Shown here in pieces: positions 36,024 to 44,142 of a stretch of 64,000 nucleotides of DNA. Under the pieces are notes generated by a model. That model searched no databases. It was not told where the DNA came from and saw only the letters and a list, made by a program, of their open reading frames with translations. Position numbers and translations under genes: made by a program. The DNA comes from Bacteroidales bacterium (GTDB taxonomy: Bacteria > Bacteroidota > Bacteroidia > Bacteroidales > GCA-2748055). The stretch spans positions 1-64,000 of the forward strand of contig JAUUZQ010000003.1 in NCBI GenBank assembly GCA_030589895.1, read 5' to 3'. The stretch's first letter is position 1, and every line of letters begins with the position of its first letter.

Positions 36024-36637
36024 CAGCCTCCCTCCCTGGACATCTGCACCTTCACATCTATTTCATATTTCTCCTCAATAAAATCAATGATTTCCGGGAA
36101 GAACTCATTAAAATCATTTGTGAATAATTCATAATCCCTTCGCAATACTTTTATGGCAAATTCTGTATGATCGGGTAGACTGGTATTTGCTGACATCCGA
36201 TCCAATACAAGTTCAATTCCTTCGATATGCTGATAAGCCAGCATCCAATTATTTTCGAGAAATGTTGGGAACCATACCTTGATGCCGGTGGGTAGCGCTT
36301 TGTAATTTCTCTTTAGCAGATCATATACTTTATCTACATAGTCCTTCAATGGAATATCACAATATGAAGACCACAAGCTTGCAAGAAAATGGTCGTAAAA
36401 TATATCAATTATTACACCTGAATATTTATCATATTTCTCTACTAAGCGTCGCTTACTTCTTCTTGTAACAGGGTGAGTATCTGTAAAGTAGTCGATATCT
36501 CTATGTATCAACACTCCCTTTTTAATCAACTCCGGCAGGTAAATGTAATTTTTTCCTTTTACATAATCACCCATGAAGTTACCTACAACGATCTCTTCAT
36601 TGCATCCAGACAAATATGTATGGGCCAAAAAATTCAT
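36020..36637 (-). CDS. Acyl carrier protein phosphodiesterase (AcpH-like)
   Basis: 205 residues. MNFLAHTYLS is the typical N-terminus, followed by VVGNFMGDYVKG, HRDIDYFTDTHPVTRRSK and IIDIFYDHFLA, the metal-binding His and Asp residues of the HD-like AcpH fold. AcpH removes the 4-phosphopantetheine arm from acyl carrier protein. Similar length (193 in E. coli). Convergent with the KamA-like gene. Confidence 0.9.
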   Translation of the reverse strand: MNFLAHTYLSGCNEEIVVGNFMGDYVKGKNYIYLPELIKKGVLIHRDIDYFTDTHPVTRRSKRRLVEKYDKYSGVIIDIFYDHFLASLWSSYCDIPLKDYVDKVYDLLKRNYKALPTGIKVWFPTFLENNWMLAYQHIEGIELVLDRMSANTSLPDHTEFAIKVLRRDYELFTNDFNEFFPEIIDFIEEKYEIDVKVQMSREGGC

Positions 36638-36646
36638 CTGTCTTAA

Positions 36647-36751
36647 TTAAACTTTTAGAAGTTCAGGGCATTTATTCGAAAAATCATACATGTAATACGC
36701 TTTTCCCCACTTACTTGTTTCATCAGGGCCAATAAAAAATTTCAGTCTCAA
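36647..36751 (-). other. Possible small or decayed coding stretch
   Basis: On the minus strand a frame ending in TAA at 36647 reads protein-like text (KFFIGPDETSKWGKAYYMYD, then NKCPELLKV) but has no ATG; the first usable start is a TTG at 36751 giving 34 codons, and a stop lies 12 codons further upstream. It may be a remnant of a larger gene or a chance frame. It sits between the AcpH-like gene and the GTPase gene on an otherwise empty 260 bp. Confidence 0.25.
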
Positions 36752-36860
36752 TGAATTAAATAATTTCCAGTCTCTAATATACTGAATTTATGTGATTTAA
36801 CACAATCAAACTTCAAAACCTATTCTTGAACATATTTGGCAGAGCATATGTATAATCCTT

Positions 36861-36868
36861 TAAATTTG
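36861..36868 (+). promoter_or_regulatory. Bacteroidota -7 element for the GTPase gene
   Basis: TAAATTTG matches TAnnTTTG exactly; TTTG at 36835-36838 is 22 nt upstream, slightly longer than the usual spacing. The start implied, near 36872, leaves a leader of about 30 nt to ATG 36902 and excludes the longer reading frame from 36836. Confidence 0.5.
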
Positions 36869-36901
36869 TGTCCTTATGACAATACTAAAAACTATTTAAA
36901 T

Positions 36902-38239
36902 ATGTCAAAAAAGAAAGTTATAATTATCGGAGCAGCCGGAAGGGATTTTCACAACTTCAACACCTATTTCAGAGACAATGAAGATTTCAATGTGCTTGCA
37001 TTCACGGCAGCTCAAATTCCTGATATTGAAGGAAGAAAATATCCTCATGAATTAGCGGGTTCGCTATATCCTGATGGTATTCCAATATATGCTGAAAAGG
37101 AATTACCACGCCTTATCAAAGACCTTGAAGTCGATAATTGTGTCTTCTCTTATAGCGATTTGCCCTATAACAGAGTAATGAATATCAGTGCTATTGTTAA
37201 TGCAGCAGGTGCAAATTTTGAATTGCTTGGAACCAAAGATACAATGGTTAAAAGCACCTTACCCCTTATTGCTGTAGGCGCTGTCAGGACCGGCTGCGGA
37301 AAGAGCCAGACTTCAAGAAGAATAATTGAGATCCTGATGGAAAAAGGACTTAAGGTTGTTGCCATACGTCATCCTATGCCATACGGGGATCTTGTGGCGC
37401 AAAAGGTTCAACGCTTTGCCACAATTGATGACCTGGCCAAACACGAATGTACAATTGAAGAAATGGAGGAGTATGAACCGCATATAGTAAGGGGAAATGT
37501 TATTTATGCAGGTGTTGATTATGAAGCGATTTTGCGTGCAGCTGAGAATGATCCTGACGGATGTGATGTAATACTCTGGGATGGTGGTAACAACGACTTT
37601 CCATTCTATGTACCAGACCTGACAGTAACAGTTGCTGACCCTCACCGTCCGGGTCATGAACTATCATATTATCCAGGGGAAGTAACCATGCGAATTGCAG
37701 ATGTAGTGGTAATAAACAAGATGGACACAGCATCACCTGAAAACATACAGATTGTCAGGGAAAGTATTGCTGCAGTAAACCCTTCAGCAATAGTTATTGA
37801 TGGTGCATCACCAATATCAGTGGAGGATCCTTCTGTTATAAAAGGGAAACGCGTATTGGTTGTTGAAGATGGTCCAACACTTACCCATGGTGAGATGAAG
37901 CTGGGGGCCGGAACTGTAGCGGCAAAGAAATTCGGAGCTGTTGCTTTGGTTGACCCAAGACCCTATACTGTTGGCAAAATGAGTGAAACTTTTACTATTT
38001 ATCCAAATATTGGAACACTGCTTCCGGCCATGGGATATGGAAAAGAACAGCTAAAAGATCTCGAAACAACAATCAATAATACAGAGTGCGATTCAGTAGT
38101 CATTGGAACTCCTATTGACCTCAATCGCCTGATAAATATTGAGAAACCCAATACACGTGTTTTCTATGATCTTCAGGAAATCGGATCACCAAATCTCGAT
38201 GAGGTATTGGATGATTTTGTAAAGAAGCATAAGTTGTAG
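36902..38239 (+). CDS. Cyclic 2,3-diphosphoglycerate synthetase-like GTPase
   Basis: 445 residues from ATG 36902, preferred over an upstream frame opening because MSKKKVIIIGAAGRDFHNF begins the conserved N-terminal Rossmann-like domain. A P-loop domain follows (AVGAVRTGCGKSQTSRRIIE, about residue 128), with HPMPYGDL, ILWDGGNNDFPF and VVINKMD (a G4-like motif). This family (COG2403) contains archaeal cpgS, which makes cyclic 2,3-diphosphoglycerate, and bacterial proteins of unproven function often labelled GTPase. I support the family; the product in this organism is uncertain. Confidence 0.85.
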   Translation: MSKKKVIIIGAAGRDFHNFNTYFRDNEDFNVLAFTAAQIPDIEGRKYPHELAGSLYPDGIPIYAEKELPRLIKDLEVDNCVFSYSDLPYNRVMNISAIVNAAGANFELLGTKDTMVKSTLPLIAVGAVRTGCGKSQTSRRIIEILMEKGLKVVAIRHPMPYGDLVAQKVQRFATIDDLAKHECTIEEMEEYEPHIVRGNVIYAGVDYEAILRAAENDPDGCDVILWDGGNNDFPFYVPDLTVTVADPHRPGHELSYYPGEVTMRIADVVVINKMDTASPENIQIVRESIAAVNPSAIVIDGASPISVEDPSVIKGKRVLVVEDGPTLTHGEMKLGAGTVAAKKFGAVALVDPRPYTVGKMSETFTIYPNIGTLLPAMGYGKEQLKDLETTINNTECDSVVIGTPIDLNRLINIEKPNTRVFYDLQEIGSPNLDEVLDDFVKKHKL

Positions 38240-38357
38240 GAGGTAAAAAAATACATATGGATGAAAACTCAGATCAATATTTAGAAAATCCGGTAAGCAT
38301 TGATAGTATAAAGGTTCTAAATTAAAGCCAGCATTAACTTCCTTCTGATATTTTAAT

Positions 38358-38365
38358 TATTTTTG
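38358..38365 (+). promoter_or_regulatory. Bacteroidota -7 element for the DUF5916 gene
   Basis: TATTTTTG fits TAnnTTTG and lies 33 bp before the ATG at 38398. No clear -33 TTTG. Confidence 0.4.
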
Positions 38366-38397
38366 TGTACCACTTATTCCTGATAACAAATGAAGCG

Positions 38398-41034
38398 ATG
38401 AAAAAAACCCTCATGTTATTAGCAGTAAGTGTTATGTGCATTTCTTTGTATGCACGTAAAGATTCTATCCGTGAAACCCGTATTTACGAGACCTTAAAGA
38501 TCAATTCTACATCTCCCAGGATTGACGGTATTTTTGATGATCAGGTTTGGCAAGAGGCAGACTGGCAAAGCGAATTTATCCAGCATATGCCCTATAGTGG
38601 TAAACAGGCCTCATTCCAGACAAAGTTTGCAATCTGCTATGATGCAGACTATATCTATGTTGCAATTGAGGCTATGGATCCATCCCCTGATAGTATTGTA
38701 AGCAGACTTACCAGACGAGATGATATGGATGGTGATATGGTATTTATTAATTTTGACAGTTATCATGATTTGCGAACCTGCTTTGCATTTGATGTAAATC
38801 CAGCAGGTGTAAAATCGGATCTTATATTTGCTGAAAATGGCACTTCACAAGACGAAACCTGGGATCCGGTTTGGTGGGTAAAAACATCCATTACAAACTC
38901 AGGATGGAATGCTGAGATGAAAATTCCATTCAGTCAGTTGCGTTTCGACAATAGTGGTGATGGTATATGGGGGATCAACGTTGGTAGAAGAATATACAGA
39001 AAGGAAGAAATGTCGTTGTGGCAACATGTTCCTGCAGATGCTCCGGGCTTTATCCATCTGTTTGGAAAGCTTCACGGATTAAAAGATGTAAAACCACGAA
39101 AACAGGCTGAAATAATCCCATATACTACAGCTGGCATAAAAAGCTATGAAGGTGATCCTGCAAATCCCTTCCAGCCGGGACTGGATGGATTGTATTCCGG
39201 TGGCGTTGATGCTAAAATTGGCGTAACGAATAATCTAACACTCGACCTATCTGTTAATCCAGATTTTGGTCAGGTTGAAGCAGATCCTTCCGAAGTAAAC
39301 CTCACTGCCTACGAATCCTTTTTTGAAGAAAAAAGACCACTCTTTATCGAGGGGAAAAACATCTATAATTTCCCACTTATGTTTGGCGGTGGTGGTATTG
39401 GTGCTGAGAATCTATTCTATAGCAGAAGGATAGGTCGCCAACCACACTACTACCCTGAGCTTCTTGAAGGTGAATACTTAAAACAACCTGAACAGGCAAA
39501 TATTCTGGCAGCAGCAAAATTGAGTGGAAAAACACGGAATGGCACTTCAATAGGAATTTTGGAAAGTGTAGCCGCAGAGGAAAGTGCGCTAATTGATTTT
39601 AATGGAGAACAAAGAGAAGTAATTGTGGAGCCACTCACAAACTATTTTACCGGACGAGTTCTGCAGGATATAAATGAGGGAAACACTATTGTAGGCGGAA
39701 TGATTACTTCCACATATCGAAATATTACCCAAAACCATCTTAATTTTTTACCTACTTCTGCAACAACCGGAGGTGTCGATTTCCAACAGTATTGGAATAA
39801 AAGGGGATACAACATAAAAATGGTCAATTACTACAGCAGAATTGAGGGATCTACTGAGGCTATAAGCATTGCCCAACAGTCACAAGCCAGACTGTATCAG
39901 CGGCCTGATGCAGATTATGTAACTCTAGACACCACCCGTACCAGCCTCTCAGGATATGGAGGTAATTTTCAGTTCTGGAAAACAAGTGGTCGCTTTAATT
40001 TTCTTGCTGCCATGGTTTGGAAATCACCCGGGCTGGAATTGAACGATATTGGATTTCTTCGGAGAAGTGATGAACTTTTTCAACTTTTCTGGATGGGCTA
40101 TCATTTCTATGAACCCTTCTCAATATTCAGAAATCTGAACCTAAGTGTGAACCAATTCAGGGCATGGGATTTTGGGGGTAATCTTGCCTTGGGTGGAGTT
40201 GAAGGGGGATTTCATGCCACCTTTAAAAATTTCTGGCGAGGTAGATATAACATATCTTTAACCGGACCAAAACGAATCAATAGTTTTCTCAGAGGTGGCC
40301 CCTCCATGTTGCTTCCCGGAGATATTGGCATGGGGATGGGATTCTCAACTGACGAACGTAAGAAACTGGTTATTGAACCCGGGTTTCGCTTCGGAAAAGG
40401 GTTTGAGGATAGTCAATCGAGTTCCAATTACTCTTTGGAAATGGTCTACCATCCCATTAATTCATTCAATATCTCCCTTGAACCTGAGTTATCATTAAAC
40501 TCAGGAACTCTTCAATATGTTTCCTATTATGAAGGTGTTGATGACAACAGGTATATCTTTAGCAGTATTGATCAATCGGTTCTCTCACTCTCAATACGCA
40601 TGAACCTTACGCTCAGACCAGATCTTACAATCCAGTTTTGGGGACAACCATTTGTTGCTACCGGAAACTATTTTGATTACAAGTATATCACCAACCCAAA
40701 TGCGGAAGTGTATAGCGATCGGTATCATCTCTTTAGTGACACTGAAATAAACTTTGACTCTGATCAGAATAATTTTGTTATTACAGAGGAGAATACAGGA
40801 TTTGAACAGTATACTTTTGGAAGTATGGATTTTAAAGTAAAGGAATTTCTTTCCAACCTGGTGATCCGATGGGAGTATCAACCTGGCTCTATTGTATATT
40901 TGGTTTGGTCCCAATCACGTGACCACTATGATACATATAATGCCTTTCAATTCTCAGGGGATATGAGAGAACTATGGAATATTGAGCCAACGAATTATTT
41001 CCTGATTAAGCTTTCTTATAGGATTGGGAGGTAA
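38398..41034 (+). CDS. DUF5916 outer-membrane protein with N-terminal CBM9-like domain
   Basis: 878 residues from ATG 38398 (an 11-codon upstream extension is rejected since the signal peptide MKKTLMLLAVSVMCISLYA then starts correctly). Residues about 30-230 form a CBM9-like sugar-binding beta sandwich (SPRIDGIFDDQVWQEADW; DADYIYVAIEAMD; WNAEMKIPFSQLRF). The remainder is DUF5916, beta-strand rich with many aromatic pairs and ending SYRIGR, consistent with a barrel in the outer membrane. A role in sugar binding or uptake is suggested by the domains only. Convergent with a lipoprotein gene, with a bidirectional hairpin between. Confidence 0.88.
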   Translation: MKKTLMLLAVSVMCISLYARKDSIRETRIYETLKINSTSPRIDGIFDDQVWQEADWQSEFIQHMPYSGKQASFQTKFAICYDADYIYVAIEAMDPSPDSIVSRLTRRDDMDGDMVFINFDSYHDLRTCFAFDVNPAGVKSDLIFAENGTSQDETWDPVWWVKTSITNSGWNAEMKIPFSQLRFDNSGDGIWGINVGRRIYRKEEMSLWQHVPADAPGFIHLFGKLHGLKDVKPRKQAEIIPYTTAGIKSYEGDPANPFQPGLDGLYSGGVDAKIGVTNNLTLDLSVNPDFGQVEADPSEVNLTAYESFFEEKRPLFIEGKNIYNFPLMFGGGGIGAENLFYSRRIGRQPHYYPELLEGEYLKQPEQANILAAAKLSGKTRNGTSIGILESVAAEESALIDFNGEQREVIVEPLTNYFTGRVLQDINEGNTIVGGMITSTYRNITQNHLNFLPTSATTGGVDFQQYWNKRGYNIKMVNYYSRIEGSTEAISIAQQSQARLYQRPDADYVTLDTTRTSLSGYGGNFQFWKTSGRFNFLAAMVWKSPGLELNDIGFLRRSDELFQLFWMGYHFYEPFSIFRNLNLSVNQFRAWDFGGNLALGGVEGGFHATFKNFWRGRYNISLTGPKRINSFLRGGPSMLLPGDIGMGMGFSTDERKKLVIEPGFRFGKGFEDSQSSSNYSLEMVYHPINSFNISLEPELSLNSGTLQYVSYYEGVDDNRYIFSSIDQSVLSLSIRMNLTLRPDLTIQFWGQPFVATGNYFDYKYITNPNAEVYSDRYHLFSDTEINFDSDQNNFVITEENTGFEQYTFGSMDFKVKEFLSNLVIRWEYQPGSIVYLVWSQSRDHYDTYNAFQFSGDMRELWNIEPTNYFLIKLSYRIGR

Positions 41035-41085
41035 GTGAAGAGAGGAAAAATGAAATTTCACATCCATCATTCCATAATTTCTCTT

Positions 41086-41126
41086 ATGAAAAAAGCCACC
41101 CTCAATGAAGGCAGCTTTCTATTTTA
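41086..41126. terminator. Bidirectional terminator between convergent genes
   Basis: AAAGC (41092-41096) pairs with GCTTT (41114-41118) with further CC/GG and TC/GA pairs around an AAT loop. Poly-A precedes and TCTATTTT follows, so both strands carry a T-tract. Serves the DUF5916 gene (plus) and the lipoprotein gene (minus). Confidence 0.55.
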
Positions 41127-41141
41127 AAATAAAATATAAAT

Positions 41142-41960
41142 CTATTCCTCCGGGCAATCCACATCCTGAAGCAGGCTATCCCAGCAATGCCATAGTGCAT
41201 CACCAAAATGATCTGTATTTTTAACCCTGCCGGCCGAATTGGTGGTGCTCCACTCAATATAAGTATACCCATCGCCAGTCATTACAGTATAATATGCGTC
41301 ATAGTCGTTTGCAGGATCTATTCCATAAGCAATATATGCCTGGTATAAATCATTATCCTGATCAATAACCGTATAACGTATATTTGCTGAATTAGCGTCA
41401 AAATCTTTGTTATATTCAATCTCCAGGAATGCTACAGGATTATACGGACTGTGATTCACCGACCATGTTGCCACTGAATGATCATAGCTGATGACTCCGG
41501 AAAACCATAAAAAATCAGTAAAATCATCCTCCCCGGATTTTGACAGGTACATCTCAATTGAGAAGGTTTCATTATCTATTCTGGTTCCAATTAATGATGC
41601 CTCATAAATAACACTATTCACAGGTACACTGTAACTCCACTCCCATGACTCATCCCCCAGATACATCGGAGTATGGTTGAAAGCCTCTGCATAAGCTGCT
41701 ATTGGAATGGCAACATTTATGACCAGAACCGATTGCCATATAAATATGGTGCCAAAGGAATATCCAAAATTGCCTTGTGAAACAATTGCTGATTTATTTC
41801 CAGCTCCAGCTGAGGGAAACAAATCCATGTCAATCTGAAGAGATTCTGTTGGCGGAAGATCCATTACCTTGGGTGAATTTTCACAGGAGGTAAATGTGAT
41901 TGCTAATCCCATCACTAAGACTAACAAATATGCTGCGGATTTAAAGAATTTCAATCTCAT
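41142..41960 (-). CDS. Lipoprotein of unknown function
   Basis: 272 residues with a lipoprotein signal ending AITFTSC. The rest has no recognised domain. Visible are a Trp/Tyr-rich beta-sheet-like region (YLGDESWEWSYSVPV, WFSGVISYDHSVATWSVNH, YIEWSTTNSAGRVKNTDHFG) and two C-terminal cysteines (WHCWDSLLQDVDC). It looks like a surface lipoprotein with a lipocalin- or jelly-roll-like fold but I cannot assign a family. It is the last gene of the minus-strand block that contains the secreted nucleases. Confidence 0.7.
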   Translation of the reverse strand: MRLKFFKSAAYLLVLVMGLAITFTSCENSPKVMDLPPTESLQIDMDLFPSAGAGNKSAIVSQGNFGYSFGTIFIWQSVLVINVAIPIAAYAEAFNHTPMYLGDESWEWSYSVPVNSVIYEASLIGTRIDNETFSIEMYLSKSGEDDFTDFLWFSGVISYDHSVATWSVNHSPYNPVAFLEIEYNKDFDANSANIRYTVIDQDNDLYQAYIAYGIDPANDYDAYYTVMTGDGYTYIEWSTTNSAGRVKNTDHFGDALWHCWDSLLQDVDCPEE

Positions 41961-42030
41961 AATTTTTAAATTTTATTGTGTGTGTTTTTCTTTTACGTTA
42001 ATATCTTCAAATCGTTACAATAATTCTGTT

Positions 42031-42291
42031 TTACCCGGCAAGTGCTTTAAGCTTTTTATGCAACTCTCTCAGATTTAAATCAGTACCCATTATAATCAAA
42101 TGCAAGTTTCCTCTGTAATCATCAAGCTTTTCCCACTCAATATCACCATGTACAAAATGTAGTGCATATCCCTGCATATCTGAATTGCAGAAAAACCCTT
42201 TCACCCTTATGAGTCCTTTTGAATTCATTGTAAGAAGATCTCTCAATGCTTCCGGTTCAACCTGAATGCCTAATTTAATTACTCCAGACAT
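42031..42291 (-). CDS. Orphan CobW C-terminal domain protein
   Basis: About 86 residues from ATG 42291, which has AAGGA upstream; the frame extends to a TTG at 42351. The sequence KGLIRVKGFF, LHFVHGDIEWEKL and LHLIIMGTDLNLRELHKKL matches the C-terminal domain of COG0523/CobW metallochaperone GTPases, but the N-terminal GTPase domain with its P-loop and zinc-binding CxCC is missing. Either a truncated remnant or a free-standing domain. The 120 bp upstream contains stops in the relevant frame and no GTPase text. Confidence in the domain is good; activity is doubtful. Confidence 0.65.
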   Translation of the reverse strand: MSGVIKLGIQVEPEALRDLLTMNSKGLIRVKGFFCNSDMQGYALHFVHGDIEWEKLDDYRGNLHLIIMGTDLNLRELHKKLKALAG

Positions 42292-42418
42292 CACTGCTGG
42301 CCGTCCTTCGCTGTTAGGAGCTTTAATTATTTCGGATTGACTATGACTCAAATTTCATGCCATTTTCATGGGATTTACATGAAAAATATTTTTATAGTAT
42401 ATAAGAATGTTTTAGTAA

Positions 42419-42438
42419 GTTTCAGGCATGCCTGAAAC
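42419..42438. repeat. 20-bp perfect palindrome
   Basis: GTTTCAGGCATGCCTGAAAC is fully self-complementary and lies between the stop of the endonuclease gene and the CobW-like gene. There is no T-tract on either side, so it is better read as a protein-binding site than a terminator. Confidence 0.7.
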
Positions 42439-42474
42439 ATGCCACAACAATAAGATTATGTTAGTGCTTTGATG

Positions 42475-44118
42475 TTACTGAACCATTACAGGTAAGCACG
42501 AATTTGCGCCATCTTTAAACATGAGATTCAAATAGTACACTCCCGGCTTAGCGGAAATTGAAATACTGTGGAAATTACCTTCACCGTCATTAACAAAGGG
42601 AATGTCTCTACCAAATAAATCATGCAGTTTCATTGAGCTGATTTTGATTTGTTCTCCGGATAAGCGAACATAAAATTCTCCATTGTTTGGATTCGGATAA
42701 ATACTGGCTTCATTCTCAGCTCTTTCTATCTCTATCCCAATTGGCCTGTCCACGAATACTACCATCAAAGCAGAGTCACAGGCGCCCGGATTGGCCTCCA
42801 TACAGACTTTATAGCCAATGGTATCATAAGCCTGATTAAATGTAGATTCCGGATAGTAAGTAATTGAATTATCAGTTTCCAAAGTGGCAGTGCCGTGAGC
42901 AGGTTGCTGGTTTATAGAAACATTTATGGCACCGGGTAAAATATCATTGTAAAGAACCAGGTAAGAAAATGATGAGCCCCCGTACATGGTAAGCAGATCA
43001 TTGAAGCACTCTGGTTGAACAAACTCTATATCTACACTAAACCCATAAATTGCAAATGCCATAATGTTACCTGATAAATCAGAAACACCATTGATCACCA
43101 ATGTATAATTACCATTTTCAATATCGGCAACAGCTAATTTAATCGCTTTCTGCTCTGCTGACAGAAATGTTGCACTTTCAACAACTACTTCTGAGCTTAT
43201 CTGATAATTACCTGCAAGTAGTGCACTTGCAGGATCAAGTGGCTCATTGAACCAGAGAACAAGCATATCAGTCGCATTAGCAGTTATGCTGTCAATCTCA
43301 GGCGGTAATTCATCAACAGAGCCCCCTTCATATAACAAAGCAACATATTCAGGATTATCAATAAAGGGATTCCGGTTTCCCTGCAGTACATATACGGCAT
43401 CATTCCTCTCCTCTTCCTTCGCACTAACCAGATCATCGTTATGCCATTGCATAAGCATCACTCTCGCCCATGGTTTAGGCTGTGCTCCATCGGTCATGCC
43501 ACTACCTATCCAACTATTGTCTTCCCCATAATACCTTGTAGCCATATAGAAATAAGTTCTGGCAAAATCTCCTTTGTATTCATCAATAGGCTCAAAAATA
43601 GTTCCTGTATAGCCTGCAACAGAACAAGAACCCAATTTTGACCCATTTAGTGATGTCCAGGAAGGTGAATTTGTTTCACCAAAGGGATAATTGCTCCGCT
43701 TACCGTTTACATAACCATCCGTAGGATAGAGATGAAAAAGATCAGTGTTCATTGGAGCTATATCTCCAAACCAGCTTTTTGGGAAAGAGTGCTCCCGATT
43801 ATAGCAACTCCCCTCACCTGAATAATTCCCACATTGGTCGGAAACAAAGGTATAGACATAAGGCTCTTCACCATCCGGATTGTCTGAGTACATATCCCAA
43901 ACAGTTCCATCGGCTTTATCATCTGTTGTTTTAAAAGCCGTCCAGAGGGAAGCATAACTCTGAATTGTATGGTTATCAATAATATCGTGAAGCGCCTGCT
44001 GGAGCTCCTCCCCTGATTTACCGGAAGCCGTATTATAATAGTTTGCAGGCTGTGCCAAGGTAATGGCAATAGCAAGCTGACAAATAAATATGCTTAGAAT
44101 TATTCTCTTCACTATCAT
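42475..44118 (-). CDS. Secreted endonuclease I family protein with T9SS sorting domain
   Basis: 547 residues with a signal peptide (about 1-22). The endonuclease I domain (about 25-265) has the His-Me core in SCYNREHSFPKSWFG, where the His is the general base, followed by DLFHLYPTDGYVNGKRSNYPFG. It should degrade DNA outside the cell. Then come a Big-type Ig fold (about 270-365), a cadherin-like VLxND-type module (about 372-460: LYNDILPGAINVSINQQPAHG) and a Por secretion C-terminal domain (about 465-547: IYPNPNNGEFYV, then KPGVYYLNL). It lies 24 bp after the phospholipase D-fold gene, which carries a closely similar module. Last of the nuclease genes in this transcription unit. Confidence 0.92.
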   Translation of the reverse strand: MIVKRIILSIFICQLAIAITLAQPANYYNTASGKSGEELQQALHDIIDNHTIQSYASLWTAFKTTDDKADGTVWDMYSDNPDGEEPYVYTFVSDQCGNYSGEGSCYNREHSFPKSWFGDIAPMNTDLFHLYPTDGYVNGKRSNYPFGETNSPSWTSLNGSKLGSCSVAGYTGTIFEPIDEYKGDFARTYFYMATRYYGEDNSWIGSGMTDGAQPKPWARVMLMQWHNDDLVSAKEEERNDAVYVLQGNRNPFIDNPEYVALLYEGGSVDELPPEIDSITANATDMLVLWFNEPLDPASALLAGNYQISSEVVVESATFLSAEQKAIKLAVADIENGNYTLVINGVSDLSGNIMAFAIYGFSVDIEFVQPECFNDLLTMYGGSSFSYLVLYNDILPGAINVSINQQPAHGTATLETDNSITYYPESTFNQAYDTIGYKVCMEANPGACDSALMVVFVDRPIGIEIERAENEASIYPNPNNGEFYVRLSGEQIKISSMKLHDLFGRDIPFVNDGEGNFHSISISAKPGVYYLNLMFKDGANSCLPVMVQ

Positions 44119-44142
44119 CCCCTCCGATTTACTGAATCACGA

